64,000 nt of DNA from Halobacillus shinanisalinarum. Its GTDB lineage: Bacteria; Bacillota; Bacilli; Bacillales; Halobacillaceae. Positions 1-7,918 of this stretch are shown here, one piece after another. Made by a program: the position numbers and the translations under genes. The stretch covers positions 1,860,001 to 1,924,000 of the forward strand of contig NZ_CP095074.1 of the NCBI RefSeq assembly GCF_022919835.1, in the 5' to 3' direction. Under the pieces are notes generated by a model. It made no database searches, was not told the DNA's origin, and was given only the letters and a program-made list of their open reading frames with translations. Position 1 is the first letter of the stretch, and every line of letters begins with the position of its first letter.

Positions 1-515
1 ACTACATAACCTTTGGACCTTAATTTAGAATAATGTTCTTCCCATAACTGGAGCCAGCTTATATTGTACGTTTCACACAATATGCCTAAATATATAAGTG
101 CCCAGTGAACTACATCAACAATTTTACTAGCCATACCTTGAATATATTGGTAATCCATAGATTGCACACAATTTGAGTTTCCACTAATTTCAACTTTAAC
201 AATTGCTTTAAGCGCTTCATTTAACTCTTCTTCTAATTTTAATTGCACACTACTTCTCCGGTTATCAGCAGCTGGCCCATCCAATCTGGTTACTCCCCAG
301 CCAATGTATTCATTAGCCGCCTCCAACGCAACCCATGGATCGTTATACTTATTAATAAATTGCTTTGTTATACCTGGCTGCACTCTACGCTCACCATTCT
401 CTTGTTTACTTAAGGATTCTCTAGATTGCAAAACATCCATTGATAATTGTTCCTGGGATTTTCCCATGCGTGCTCTAGAGTATTTCAACGTTCTTGCAAC
501 TCTACTTTTTTTCAA
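1..515 (-). CDS. XRE-type regulator, cut by window edge
   Basis: The frame is open from the TTG at 515 to the left edge, about 171 residues. The first 50 residues look like an XRE/Cro helix-turn-helix (KYSRARMGKSQEQLS, then SRESLSKQENGERR). The rest, with LEEELNEALKAIVK and a WALIYLG stretch, is not a domain I recognise. The TTG start is chosen because AAAGGACTG lies about 7 nt upstream (521-530) and the first ATG is inside the HTH. It lies in tandem with the excisionase and a second XRE gene on the same strand, as in the early-gene region of a prophage or integrative element, so a regulatory role in that element is inferred. Confidence 0.6.
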   Translation of the reverse strand, partial: MKKSRVARTLKYSRARMGKSQEQLSMDVLQSRESLSKQENGERRVQPGITKQFINKYNDPWVALEAANEYIGWGVTRLDGPAADNRRSSVQLKLEEELNEALKAIVKVEISGNSNCVQSMDYQYIQGMASKIVDVVHWALIYLGILCETYNISWLQLWEEHYSKLRSKGYV

Positions 516-581
516 TAGAATCAGTCCTTTTTGTACCAATTTCTGTACCTAATAATGTTTCAATATTGAACTAAACTAAAA

Positions 582-773
582 TTAGATTGCTTGATCCCCA
601 TAGTGGGATTCTTGTTCTTTTATCCAAACATCAATCGTTTCTTGGGAGAAGAAAATTCTACGGCGAAGGCGAAAATGCGGAATTTCATCTGTTCGTACCA
701 TTGTATAGATAGTATCCTTACAGACACCTAAATACTCCGCGGTTTCATCGACTGTCATTGTACGTCTATTAAT
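582..773 (-). CDS. Excisionase-type HTH_17 DNA-binding protein
   Basis: About 63 residues. The core MTVDETAEYLGVCKDTIYTM, followed by IPHFRLRRRIFF, is the winged-helix layout of excisionase/MerR-like HTH_17 proteins, which bend att-site DNA and steer integrases toward excision. The first ATG (758) has no ribosome binding site at normal spacing. An ATT at 773 sits 7 nt after AGGGGG (781-786), and starting there gives a product beginning with NRRTMTVDE, the usual N-terminal context of these proteins. I therefore prefer the ATT start. The gene sits between two XRE regulators and just left of an operator copy at 801-815. Confidence 0.75.
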   Translation of the reverse strand: MNRRTMTVDETAEYLGVCKDTIYTMVRTDEIPHFRLRRRIFFSQETIDVWIKEQESHYGDQAI

Positions 774-800
774 TTAGATTACCCCCTTAGATTTATTTGC

Positions 801-815
801 ACAACATTTTGTTGT
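801..815. promoter_or_regulatory. Operator copy 1, ACAAC-N5-GTTGT
   Basis: ACAACATTTTGTTGT is a dyad that matches four more copies at 1041-1141. It lies between the excisionase and the end of the XRE gene at 816-1037, where it could control excisionase transcription separately. Confidence 0.6.
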
Positions 816-1037
816 TCACTTATTTAAAAAAATATCTTCTAACATCACGTTAAATAAGTTAGCTATAGCAACTGCTAATTTAATACTGGGATTTCTGACT
901 CCTTTTTCAATCATCCCATAATAACTATCAGTTATTTTTATATTGAAATTACTATTCAATTCCTCAACAACTTGCCTTTGTGACCAGTTTTCTTTTTTTC
1001 TATACTTAACTAATTTCTCTCGCTTCAAAGAATCCAC
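816..1037 (-). CDS. Small XRE/Cro-like regulator
   Basis: 73 residues, almost entirely one HTH: NWSQRQVVEELNSNF, then SYYGMIEKGVRNPSIKLAVAIANLF. This is the size and layout of Cro-like phage repressors and of activators of integrative elements. It is divergent from the repressor at 1175, and the 137 bp between the two starts contain four operator copies, so the pair probably forms the lysogeny switch. The start has GGAGGTGG about 6 nt upstream. Product function in detail is unknown. Confidence 0.75.
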   Translation of the reverse strand: MDSLKREKLVKYRKKENWSQRQVVEELNSNFNIKITDSYYGMIEKGVRNPSIKLAVAIANLFNVMLEDIFLNK

Positions 1038-1040
1038 CTC

Positions 1041-1141
1041 CCAACTTTTTGTTGTATATAGATTAACCCAACATTATGTTGTTGTCAATGCGCTTAAACA
1101 ATTTTTTGTTGTATACGTACATATACCCAACTCTTTGTTGT
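1041..1141. repeat. Four operator repeats in divergent promoter region
   Basis: Four 15-bp dyads of the form [AC]CAA[CT]-N5-GTTGT start at 1041, 1068, 1098 and 1127, so they are spaced 27, 30 and 29 bp. Each half pairs with the other. Together with the copy at 801 they make five. Closely spaced identical operators between divergent regulators are typical of phage immunity regions, where the repressor binds cooperatively. Confidence 0.75.
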
Positions 1142-1174
1142 ATCATATAATTATCAAGAATAGAGGTGGATCTT

Positions 1175-1588
1175 ATGGTAGACATAAGTGAAAGATTAAA
1201 ATCACTTAGAAAAGAACATAAATTAAGCCAAAAACAAGTAAGTGAAATACTTGGTATCTCAGAAAGTGGATATGGATACTACGAACAAGGTAGAAATGAA
1301 CCATCTATAGAGATGATTAAAAAACTCGCAGATAGATATGATGTTACCACCGATTACTTATTAGGCCTTTCAAATTCTCCTGATAAGGATGCTTCCTCCA
1401 CCAATGAAGATTTTGATTCCTTAAAAGAAATTAACAAACTACTTGTTAAATACGATATCGATGACATGGCCTTTTTCGATATCGAAAAATGGAAGTCCAT
1501 GACTCCGGAACAGATTCGTGAGTTGGAAAGTTACTTTCAATACTTGGTTCAGAAATCGAAGGAATTAGAGGAAGAAAAGAAGAAATAG
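1175..1588 (+). CDS. XRE-family repressor (ImmR/CI-like)
   Basis: 137 residues from the ATG at 1175, chosen over an earlier in-frame ATG because AGAGGTGG precedes it at 1162-1169. The N-terminal HTH (about residues 4-60) reads LKSLRKEHKLSQKQVSEILG, then SGYGYYEQGRNEPSIEM. The C-terminal half is charged and ends in a Lys/Glu-rich helix, a possible oligomerisation region. The layout resembles ImmR-type repressors of Bacillus mobile elements. In such elements the next gene is usually the ImmA peptidase; here none follows, and a candidate lies 60 kb away at 62184. Confidence 0.8.
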   Translation: MVDISERLKSLRKEHKLSQKQVSEILGISESGYGYYEQGRNEPSIEMIKKLADRYDVTTDYLLGLSNSPDKDASSTNEDFDSLKEINKLLVKYDIDDMAFFDIEKWKSMTPEQIRELESYFQYLVQKSKELEEEKKK

Positions 1589-1688
1589 AATAACTTTCGA
1601 CTTATTACTTGCTGACATCATAAGAAAGAGACCACAGGTTGGAACTGTGATCCCGTAGATAGTTGCTTTTTAGGACACTTACTATCAA

Positions 1689-1736
1689 AAAATAGACCTC
1701 ACCCGGATTCTTGCCAGAATAGGGAGTCTATTTTTT
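1689..1736 (+). terminator. Intrinsic terminator after repressor
   Basis: AAATAGAC at the left arm pairs with GTCTATTT on the right, followed by a T run. It lies 100 nt after the repressor stop and would end that transcript, so the repressor is transcribed alone. Confidence 0.7.
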
Positions 1737-1740
1737 ATGC

Positions 1741-2090
1741 GTAAAATCACCACAATTAAGGCTACGACATGTGGGTAGCCGCCCATTCAGCCTGCTAAGC
1801 AGGATCGAACAATTATCTATCGCTGACTATAAATAGGTAGTCTAACGATAAGACACATTTCGAAATCCTTTTTGTTGCAGGTACTGCAGTTAAGGAGATA
1901 TGTAACAGCTGAATAAAAATGAACATATTTAAATAGATTAGATTAAATACTTTATTTCCATTAAGTGGGTAATTAATGCGTTTTGCAAACAGCGTTACTT
2001 CATTAAATAAAGGCTACATCCCCTAGGTGAAAATTTATTGGAACCATATAGAGATAAGCTAGATTACTTATTTCAGTAAAAATGAGAATT
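1741..2090. other. Intergenic, nothing recognised
   Basis: About 350 bp with no convincing frame on either strand, no tRNA and no repeated element that I can see. It may contain the junction between the mobile-element remnant and the chromosome. Confidence 0.4.
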
Positions 2091-2094
2091 CATT

Positions 2095-2430
2095 TTATTT
2101 ATTAACGTGCTCAGCTTCAATTTCTACACTCAGCATAGGAAACTGTTTCTTAAAAGATTTTACAATTTTTGTGGTTTTACTAAACGCATACTTTTCCACT
2201 TCACCATAAGGGATCCATATTTCCCTATTCTGAATCTGTTCATATAAAGACGAAATAACTGCATCGCGATGCTCAGGAGGGAGTTTCCTTGTTGTACGCC
2301 TTTCTTTCATCTTTTCGTGATAAAGTTTATAAAGTTCCGTTGCGATCCAATTCTTTTGACTTTGTTTCAATTGTGAAAAACGCTTATTTGTTTGAAGAAG
2401 CTTTCCATTTACCTTAATATGATTTTTCAT
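2095..2430 (-). CDS. Hypothetical protein, basic, 111 aa
   Basis: Start taken at the ATG at 2430 (MKNHIKVNGKLL) because AAAGGACGG lies 6-8 nt upstream. The product is rich in Lys/Arg with predicted helices (KLYHEKMKERRTTRKLPPE, then SLYEQIQNREIWIPYGEVEK). I do not recognise a family. It follows the DUF6429-like gene on the same strand with a 61-bp gap, so the two are probably cotranscribed. Basic composition would fit nucleic-acid binding, but this is only inference. Confidence 0.6.
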   Translation of the reverse strand: MKNHIKVNGKLLQTNKRFSQLKQSQKNWIATELYKLYHEKMKERRTTRKLPPEHRDAVISSLYEQIQNREIWIPYGEVEKYAFSKTTKIVKSFKKQFPMLSVEIEAEHVNK

Positions 2431-2491
2431 CAAGAACCGTCCTTTAAAATTCTGTAATCCTGCCTTTATCACAGGGACAAAGGCTGGTTTT

Positions 2492-2734
2492 TCACTTATC
2501 ATCTACAATATTATATTTCTTCATGAGCCCTTGAGCTTGTTTAATACCGTCTTCAGTTAAATGAACAGATTTTGCCCGTTTGCTTCCAATAATGTACTTA
2601 TTTTCATTCAATTCGTTCAATGATTTAAAAGGGTAACCTTTCCAGCTCCTTTGGTCTTTCCCTAAACCATAATCATCTGTAAATGAAGTTAAATACAATA
2701 GCAGTAATGTAAGTTCGTCAATTTGGTCTTTCAT
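2492..2734 (-). CDS. DUF6429-like small protein
   Basis: 80 residues from the ATG at 2734, preceded by AAGGGGGT. MKDQIDELTLLLLYLTSF, a central RSWKGYPFKSLNEL and GSKRAKSVHLTEDGIKQA match my memory of the DUF6429 family, which has a small winged-helix look (a Leu-rich helix, then a wing-like GSKRAKSV strand). Function unknown. It heads a two-gene unit with the downstream hypothetical protein. Confidence 0.65.
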   Translation of the reverse strand: MKDQIDELTLLLLYLTSFTDDYGLGKDQRSWKGYPFKSLNELNENKYIIGSKRAKSVHLTEDGIKQAQGLMKKYNIVDDK

Positions 2735-2941
2735 ACTAAAAACCCCCTTGCTTTTTACCACTAATTAGATGAAGCCCTCAATGTTATATAGAGCCAAATA
2801 AAAAGTCTAATCTATCGAGACTCCAAAAGCATTTGCAATAGGTACCTTTCCCCTGCCCAATAAAATACGTCTCTGTAACATACGATTATAACAATGAACC
2901 AAACAGTTTTCAGCTTACTACGGTATTGGATTATATAAATA

Positions 2942-2963
2942 AAACCCTTGCGGCGCAAGGGTT
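2942..2963 (-). terminator. Terminator hairpin
   Basis: AAACCCTTG CGGCG CAAGGGTTT is a perfect 9-bp stem. It lies just after the stop (2978-2980) of the minus-strand gene fragment that precedes it. Confidence 0.65.
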
Positions 2964-2977
2964 TAGTTTAGGGTACT

Positions 2978-3145
2978 TCAATAGTAATAGCGTGTAGCGT
3001 GATCAAACCACTGACCTCTACAGTTACTATCGATGGTGCCAACAGCTGTAGGTATGCCAGCCACATCTCCTCCGTAAGCTAAAGGAAAAAGAAGCTGTGT
3101 TAATAATTGAATTACGTTATTCTTTATGCCACTTACAAGAATACT
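2978..3145 (-). pseudogene. C-terminal fragment of unknown protein
   Basis: A frame without a start codon reads GIKNNVIQLLTQLLFPLAYG, then GDVAGIPTAVGTIDSNC, and ends in HATRYYY at 2978. It is followed directly by a terminator, as a real gene end would be. No ATG, GTG or TTG begins it; the frame overlaps the end of the YolD remnant by a few bases. I read it as the 3' end of a gene whose 5' part was lost when the YolD sequence came next to it. Family unknown. Confidence 0.35.
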
Positions 3146-3483
3146 ACATCAAGGATATTATCGAAAGTTATAGTGACCTCTTCTTTATTTGAAAAAGCGC
3201 ACCTTATTTTCTTTGGATATGGATCCATAACATTAATCTTCACTTTGTTACTGATGTATTTAAAGCCATTGTGATGTTTGATTTCTACAGGGAGACAATC
3301 ATTCATAGCACGCTACAACGCAAAGCCTATCTCCTCCACCTGTTGCTCATCCAAAATTCTCTTTTCTCCCCCTTCATCATCTTTCCAAATTTCCTGAATG
3401 CGTTTATTATGTTCTGGCAGCATAAGTGATGTCCATTTAATTGTGCCGCGATCATTAATTCTTAAGCCCCCATTTTCTTCCAT
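3133..3483 (-). pseudogene. YolD-like protein, interrupted by an amber codon
   Basis: The frame from ATG 3483 reads MEENGGLRINDRGTIKWTSL, then MLPEHNKRIQEIWKDDE, the signature of the YolD-like family found beside UvrX/ImpB-type DNA polymerases. An in-frame TAG at 3313-3315 splits it after GFAL; the frame then resumes with RAMNDCLPVEIKHHNGF and ends at 3133. The start overlaps the end of the WYL-like gene (3462), as in intact Bacillus operons. A single substitution may have caused the break. No UvrX gene is nearby. Confidence 0.7.
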
Positions 3484-3677
3484 ACTGGTCCAACGGATAA
3501 AATGTTTTCCTTTTTGAAAGTCCTTCCCTTCCTACGCGTATAGCAATAAGCAAGCAGATCATTTTCGCTAACGTTAAGAACCCTAATAATCCTTTGTGAC
3601 ATGACACCTTTGCTATCCAGGTATATCATTTCAAGCTGTTGTTTCTTCCCGGCTGATCGATTTAGCAGTCCATTCAT
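3462..3677 (-). CDS. Small WYL-like protein paired with YolD
   Basis: 71 residues from the ATG at 3677, preceded by AGGAGT. The sequence MNGLLNRSAGKKQQLEMIYL, then SKGVMSQRIIRVLNV and AYCYTRRKGRTFKKENILSV, is the small WYL-domain-like protein that commonly lies upstream of YolD in Bacillus (the beta-rich ligand-sensing half of a WYL domain, without an HTH). Its stop overlaps the YolD start. With YolD broken and no polymerase present, it is probably a leftover of an SOS-type operon. Confidence 0.65.
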   Translation of the reverse strand: MNGLLNRSAGKKQQLEMIYLDSKGVMSQRIIRVLNVSENDLLAYCYTRRKGRTFKKENILSVGPVWKKMGA

Positions 3678-3862
3678 TTTTTCAACTCCTATAACGAACA
3701 TTACTTCCTTTTATATCAGAAAGTGGTGAAGTGTATACATGAAATTTATTCCAAAAACTTCCATATTTAAGAAACGTTTTACCATGCATATCAAATTCCG
3801 ATTGTATGTATTTTAATATGATGATTTACAATCTTGCCACTATTCAGTGGCCAATTTAAAAT

Positions 3863-3885
3863 AAGCACCGGTAAAACCGGTGCTT
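3863..3885. terminator. Bidirectional hairpin
   Basis: AAGCACCGGT AAA ACCGGTGCTT is a perfect 10-bp stem flanked by an A-rich and a T-rich side. It sits between the Gln-rich gene (ending at 3992) and the WYL-like gene and could end transcription of the former. Confidence 0.65.
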
Positions 3886-3991
3886 TATAAATCGAAGTTT
3901 TCATCTAACATTTTTAATATAGGAAGCAATCTAATCATGACCATCTATTTTCATGATTTGGGTACTGACTAAGACACCCTATGCAGCCAGT

Positions 3992-4150
3992 CTATTGATA
4001 ACGATTTTGTTGTTGGGCTTGCTGCTTGGATTGCTGAGCTTGTTGAGAGGTCTGTTGATTTTGTTGGGACTGCTGAGGGGCTTGTTGTTGCTCCTGTTGA
4101 GCCTGTTGCTGTTTCTGCTGAGCCTGCTGCTGTTGATTTTGTTGTGTCAT
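3992..4150 (-). CDS. Glutamine-rich small protein, 52 aa
   Basis: Starts at ATG 4150 behind an ideal AAGGAGG with 8-nt spacing. About 32 of 52 residues are Gln, arranged in QQ blocks separated by Ala, Lys, Ser, Asn or Glu (MTQQNQQQQAQQKQQQ, ending NRYQ). Such composition occurs in gamma-type small acid-soluble spore proteins and some spore coat proteins, but the seven-residue repeat and FGTEFASET motif of SspE are absent. The strong ribosome site and the hairpin downstream argue that it is expressed. Low complexity makes homology calls unsafe. A spore-associated role is only a guess. Confidence 0.6.
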   Translation of the reverse strand: MTQQNQQQQAQQKQQQAQQEQQQAPQQSQQNQQTSQQAQQSKQQAQQQNRYQ

Positions 4151-4460
4151 GATCATAACCTCCTTCAAGATTGTTGAGCTTAAAAATGCTCTAAGCCTAA
4201 CTTTTGTATAAATCTTATTTATTATACATATCGTATTTTGGGCGATAGTGAATGGTGGTCAATCATAAGGCCCTACCACCTACTGCAGACGGCAAAGCTT
4301 TTTCTGACCTATTTTTCCACTGATCACCTTCAGATATGAGTTTTTATATGGATTCGTTTCTTTATTTTCGTAGAGCCTTTGTTGATCGAAGGCAGAGTCA
4401 GTAAACGTAGCCACATTTGGTATCTTTCTTCCATACATAAGTTTCAAAGGGATTAAAATA

Positions 4461-4509
4461 GGTAATACTTTGGTAATACTAAGGTAACGTTGCGGTAATA
4501 TTTGTAACG
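4461..4509. repeat. 11-bp-phased GGTAAY direct repeats
   Basis: GGTAAT or GGTAAC occurs at 4461, 4472, 4483 and 4494, exactly 11 bp apart, with a fifth GTAAC at 4504. Six-base direct repeats with five-base gaps on one face of the helix are the layout of OmpR/PhoB-family sites such as PhoP boxes, though the hexamer differs from the PhoP consensus. They end about 20 bp before the gene at 4530. Confidence 0.55.
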
Positions 4510-4529
4510 GCCGTTAAAAGGGTGATCGC

Positions 4530-4736
4530 ATGGATCAAAAGAGGCACATTCAATATGTACTTGCTCAGTTAGTGACAATGGATGACATAACAATAGAAGA
4601 TTACCCCCACTTGCCATATGGTAAAAAGGTGTTAGACCAACGCGGTGATTATATGATTATTTACTGGGATAAGAAAACAAAACATGTCAAATATACGTTT
4701 AAGGGAATGGACAATTACTTTTTTATATTTTCGTAG
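4530..4736 (+). CDS. Hypothetical protein, 68 aa
   Basis: ATG start with AAGGGTG 5-6 nt upstream. The product reads MDQKRHIQYVLAQLVTMDDI, then YPHLPYGKKVL and ends in FKGMDNYFFIFS. It looks like a small soluble alpha/beta protein without signal or membrane segment. I do not recognise it. The 11-bp repeats immediately upstream suggest it is a controlled gene with its own activator or repressor. Confidence 0.5.
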   Translation: MDQKRHIQYVLAQLVTMDDITIEDYPHLPYGKKVLDQRGDYMIIYWDKKTKHVKYTFKGMDNYFFIFS

Positions 4737-4924
4737 AATATTCGTTCAATACCTAAGAGAAGTGGAAAATAATAAATACAAAAAGTGGGGCGATAGTTTT
4801 GGTAGCCGTGAAAAATTACCAAAGAAATAAAAAATGCTGATTTTTTAAACCGGAACTGAACAAACAAATCTGGAATATTACACAAACATAGGGCCCTCTT
4901 ATAAAGATTAATTACTCTTAACGA

Positions 4925-4952
4925 GAAAAAAAAGCCTCTCCAAAAGAGAGGG
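4925..4952 (-). terminator. Terminator of the EEP-family gene
   Basis: Read on the minus strand: CCTCTC TTTTG GAGAGG followed by a run of nine T. It lies 20 nt after the stop of the gene ending at 4971. Confidence 0.8.
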
Positions 4953-4970
4953 CAGTTAGATTCCTACTTT

Positions 4971-5846
4971 TTATTTGTAATAAGGCTCAGACCGATCCAA
5001 AGTAATTTCCAAGGTTATTGGAAGGTGGTCAGATGCCAGTGATTCAATCACTTGGGCATTTTTTGTTTCCATATCTTTCGAAGTGAATATGTAGTCAATT
5101 CTTTTCGTAGGGTTTGTCGCAGAATAAGTATAAGCTTCATTTTGTCCTGCAAAAGCATCGCTGTAATGAGTGTACATCGCCCTCATTTCTTCACTTGTCG
5201 GTGCTGCATTCAGATCTCCCATTATTACTTTTGGTCCGCCTGATCGGCCGGCAATATCGATAATCTCTTTAATTTGTATGTTCCGTTCTTCGGAAGTCAA
5301 AGCAAGGTGAGTGTTATAAAATTGAAGATGCGTCCCTTTTACATTAATAGTAGCTTCAAGGAGCCCCCGTTGTTCTGTATTTCCGATTTTAGGAAGAAAA
5401 TGATTTACAGAATCTATAATTGGATACCTACTTAAAATGGCTGTTCCATATTGTCTGTTGGCCTCATCCTCTTTTGAAGATTCATAGTCTAGGTTTGCAG
5501 CGTATGTATAGAACATGCCAAGTCGTTCCGCAAGCAGTTTTGCCTGATCCTGAAAATCGCTGCGGGAAGACCAATGCTTATCTACTTCCTGCAAGCCAAT
5601 AATATCAGCATCTGTTCCTTCTATAACCTGCGCAATTCTCTCTAGGTTTAAAATACCGTCTTCACCTTCAGCGTGATGTATGTTGTAGGACATCACCTTA
5701 ACGTTGACTGATTCTTCACGTGAAAACTCTTCTTTTTCAGCAAAAACACTAGATCCTGAGTTTGTCAAAGATGCAAATAACACAACAGCAAGCAAAGCAA
5801 ATAATATCTTTTGCACTATACCACTCCTTCTTTTAATAGTTTCCAT
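4971..5846 (-). CDS. Secreted endonuclease/exonuclease/phosphatase family protein
   Basis: 291 residues. Residues 1-36 form a signal peptide (basic start, ILFALLAVVLFASL core, cleavage after VFA). The EEP fold follows with its metal and catalytic motifs in order: MSYNIHH near 52, LQEVD near 84, NTHLAL near 178, MGDLNAAP near 209 and SDHLPI near 275; RIDYIF precedes the last His. The family hydrolyses phosphodiesters in nucleic acids, phospholipids or inositol phosphates with a divalent metal. As an exported monodomain enzyme beside a (broken) alkaline phosphatase it may scavenge phosphate from outside the cell. Substrate unknown. Own terminator downstream. Confidence 0.85.
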   Translation of the reverse strand: METIKRRSGIVQKILFALLAVVLFASLTNSGSSVFAEKEEFSREESVNVKVMSYNIHHAEGEDGILNLERIAQVIEGTDADIIGLQEVDKHWSSRSDFQDQAKLLAERLGMFYTYAANLDYESSKEDEANRQYGTAILSRYPIIDSVNHFLPKIGNTEQRGLLEATINVKGTHLQFYNTHLALTSEERNIQIKEIIDIAGRSGGPKVIMGDLNAAPTSEEMRAMYTHYSDAFAGQNEAYTYSATNPTKRIDYIFTSKDMETKNAQVIESLASDHLPITLEITLDRSEPYYK

Positions 5847-5980
5847 TCTAGTTTAATCAAAGATTATGAACCTGTTATTTAGGGATCTTTCCTTTTATGT
5901 AAAATTGAGCGAAGATATGGGATCTTATTTCCCTGACTCTATCCCTTGCTGGACGAAGCACGGAGAAATCACTAAAAAAA

Positions 5981-6007
5981 GAGAGTGAACTTTTTAAGTT
6001 CACTCTC
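5981..6007 (-). terminator. Terminator of the phosphatase remnant
   Basis: GAGAGTGAACTT TTT AAGTTCACTCTC is a perfect 12-bp stem; on the minus strand it is followed by seven T. It ends the decayed alkaline phosphatase transcript. Confidence 0.8.
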
Positions 6008-6022
6008 CCTAGTTTAGGTCAT

Positions 6023-6759
6023 TTATTTTACTTTCATAGCGTTTGATATAACTTCGGCAATTTTTGTGTTGTTGATCGTCCCGGTAAGTTTATCCGATTG
6101 AGGTCCGTACGAATAGACAGGGGCATTGGTAGCACCTTTCTTTTTAGCTGCATCAATTATGTTTTGCCGTCCTCGCGTTTACCCCCATCCTCTTTAGGAA
6201 GGAAGTGACGCTTTCCGCCACCCAGAAGGACCTCGATGTCATGGTCTAATAACATTTGTTTAGCAATTTCATTTTCGTTATCCCGGTTCTCTACATGAGA
6301 AGCAAAAGCAGCCGGTGTAGCGTGAGTAATTCTAGCTGTTGAAACAAGCCCTGTCGACTTATCAGCTTTTTCAGCGGATTCAAGGACAGATTCAACATTA
6401 AAGTGATCCTCGTTCTCACTGTGTTCAACCGTTTTTGGCGCTTTGCCAACAACCCCGTTATCCGTTTTATTCGCAGAGGAAAATGCTGTTACAGCAGCAG
6501 CTGAATCCGTTACGGTATTATCGTGAGAGAAGGTTCTTGCATAACCCAAGTTTGAGAATTGATCCATTGTTAATTCACCTGCAACGTATCCCTTTCCTTT
6601 CAGGTAGGCAGCGGCAGAAACTTGGCTTGGTCCCATACCGTCACCGACTAACATAATTACATTTTCTTCCTTCTTTTGATTAGATTTTACTGAAGAATCA
6701 ACATTTGCTTCAGTATCCAGTCCAGAAATCATCTTCTTGAGGTAAAATCCACTCATCAA
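6023..6759 (-). pseudogene. Alkaline phosphatase, frameshifted and internally deleted
   Basis: The 5' part (from 6759) carries VGDGMGPSQVSAAAY (first metal site) and TVTDSAAAVTAFSS (the nucleophilic Ser motif), then ITHATPAAFASHVENRD. After GGKREDGKT it stops near 6160; another frame continues NIIDAAKKKGATNAPVYSYG and then the normal C-terminus with GTINNTKIAEVI, ending at 6023. Compared with the roughly 430-450 residues of the family, some 150 residues between the two parts are gone, including the distal metal-binding His residues. The signal peptide is also missing. It cannot be an active enzyme. Confidence 0.85.
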
Positions 6760-6782
6760 TAACGTCCGTTTTCTAAATTAAA

Positions 6783-6817
6783 CTGCCATACCCCTGTAGA
6801 ATACAGGTCATGGCAGC
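6783..6817. terminator. Long hairpin between genes
   Basis: CTGCCAT pairs with ATGGCAG and, inside, CCTGTA with TACAGG. A T run follows on the plus side (6824-6831). It separates the phosphatase remnant from the small gene at 6927; no plus-strand gene ends just upstream. Confidence 0.5.
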
Positions 6818-6926
6818 CTAAGCTTTTTTCTAGTCTCATTTTATAGGGTAATTTCAAACCAGGGATAAGGGCTTTTTTGTTTATGATATTGAGAGAGGAA
6901 AGTAAACAGTAAAAGAGAGCAAGGTT

Positions 6927-7133
6927 TTATAGTTCCTTGCTCTTAGATATCTTTCTATAAAGAGCTATAACGGCCCTGTTTTTCTCTTCCCCTTCGTTTT
7001 TTCTCATGGCTGGGATATTATAAGCCTCTTCCATGTCATTCATAAGATCATCCAGCCTCCTATCCTTCTCATAGGCTAGTAAGTCTGAATAAATAATTGC
7101 TTCATATGCTTGATTGAATTTTAGTAAGAGCAT
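6927..7133 (-). CDS. Small conserved Bacillus-type hypothetical protein
   Basis: 68 residues, ATG with GGAGG about 11 nt upstream. Helical and charged: LKFNQAYEAIIYSDLLAYE, then DRRLDDLMNDMEEAYNI and NRAVIALYRKIS. I recall similar short proteins in Bacillus genomes but no function. Transcribed in the same direction as the recombinase at 7254, with a separate ribosome site. Confidence 0.6.
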   Translation of the reverse strand: MLLLKFNQAYEAIIYSDLLAYEKDRRLDDLMNDMEEAYNIPAMRKNEGEEKNRAVIALYRKISKSKEL

Positions 7134-7253
7134 AGCCTGTAATCCTCCAGTGATTTATCCAATTTATCTTGGTTTATTAGTGATTGATGGGGCAGAATGG
7201 TTAAATATTTATTATAACATGGCTACATCCTTTATCTAGTTCTAGGGTATTGA

Positions 7254-7862
7254 TTATGTCGTATTCTCTTCCATCTGTTTTGCGAGTTTATAAAAGGTCG
7301 TTTTCTTAACCTGAGATTGCTGCATGGCCCGGGTTGCTGTAATTTTCCCTTCTTTCCATTCTATATAAGCTTCTCGAAAGGCATCAGTAATCTGTGTTTT
7401 CGGTCTTCCAAGGGCTTTCCCTTGTTTTAATGCAGCATCAATGCCTTCTCGTTGTCGTTTTCGAATGCGATTTCTTTCTTCTTGCGCCATCCATGATAGG
7501 ATTTGCAACACGAGGTCAGCAATAAAGGTCCCCATGCTGTCTTTATATTGGGTGGTATCCAACAAGGGCATGTCCAAGACAACAATATCAGCCTGAATAT
7601 TTTTTGTAATATCATTCCACTCTTCGACAATTTCGTTTTTGTTTCTTCCGAAACGATCAAGCGCATGAATGTATAAGATGTCACCAGGACGAAGAACGCG
7701 TTTGAGTAGTTGATAGTTTTCGCGCTGAAAATCTTTACCACTAACCTTATCGATGAAAATATCCCGTTCATTAATTCCATATTGTTTCATAGCAGCCATT
7801 TGTCTTTCTTCATTTTGGTCTTTGCTACTAACCCTTATGTAACCCATCCGTCTGCTTTCCAT
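7254..7862 (-). CDS. Serine recombinase (resolvase/invertase family)
   Basis: 202 residues. The catalytic domain (about 5-140) begins MGYIRVSSKDQNEERQ with the nucleophilic Ser, continues with DIFIDKVSGKDFQR and LYIHALDRFGRNKNEI, and has the long E-helix MAQEERNRIRKRQREGI. The C-terminal HTH (about 155-195) reads ITATRAMQQSQVKKTTFYKL. Size and layout match plasmid and transposon resolvases that resolve cointegrates or multimers. No transposase accompanies it. A dyad-rich region upstream (7919-7990) could be its res site. The gene appears intact. Confidence 0.9.
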   Translation of the reverse strand: MESRRMGYIRVSSKDQNEERQMAAMKQYGINERDIFIDKVSGKDFQRENYQLLKRVLRPGDILYIHALDRFGRNKNEIVEEWNDITKNIQADIVVLDMPLLDTTQYKDSMGTFIADLVLQILSWMAQEERNRIRKRQREGIDAALKQGKALGRPKTQITDAFREAYIEWKEGKITATRAMQQSQVKKTTFYKLAKQMEENTT

Positions 7863-7918
7863 ATTCTAAAATGCACCTTTCTACAAGAATTATTTTTTTC
7901 TTCTTAATTATACATCAA

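Noticed and set aside
3953..4177. Leu-rich hydrophobic plus-strand frame
   Set aside because: It is the complement of the Gln codon repeats of the minus-strand gene at 3992-4150, which has the ribosome site.
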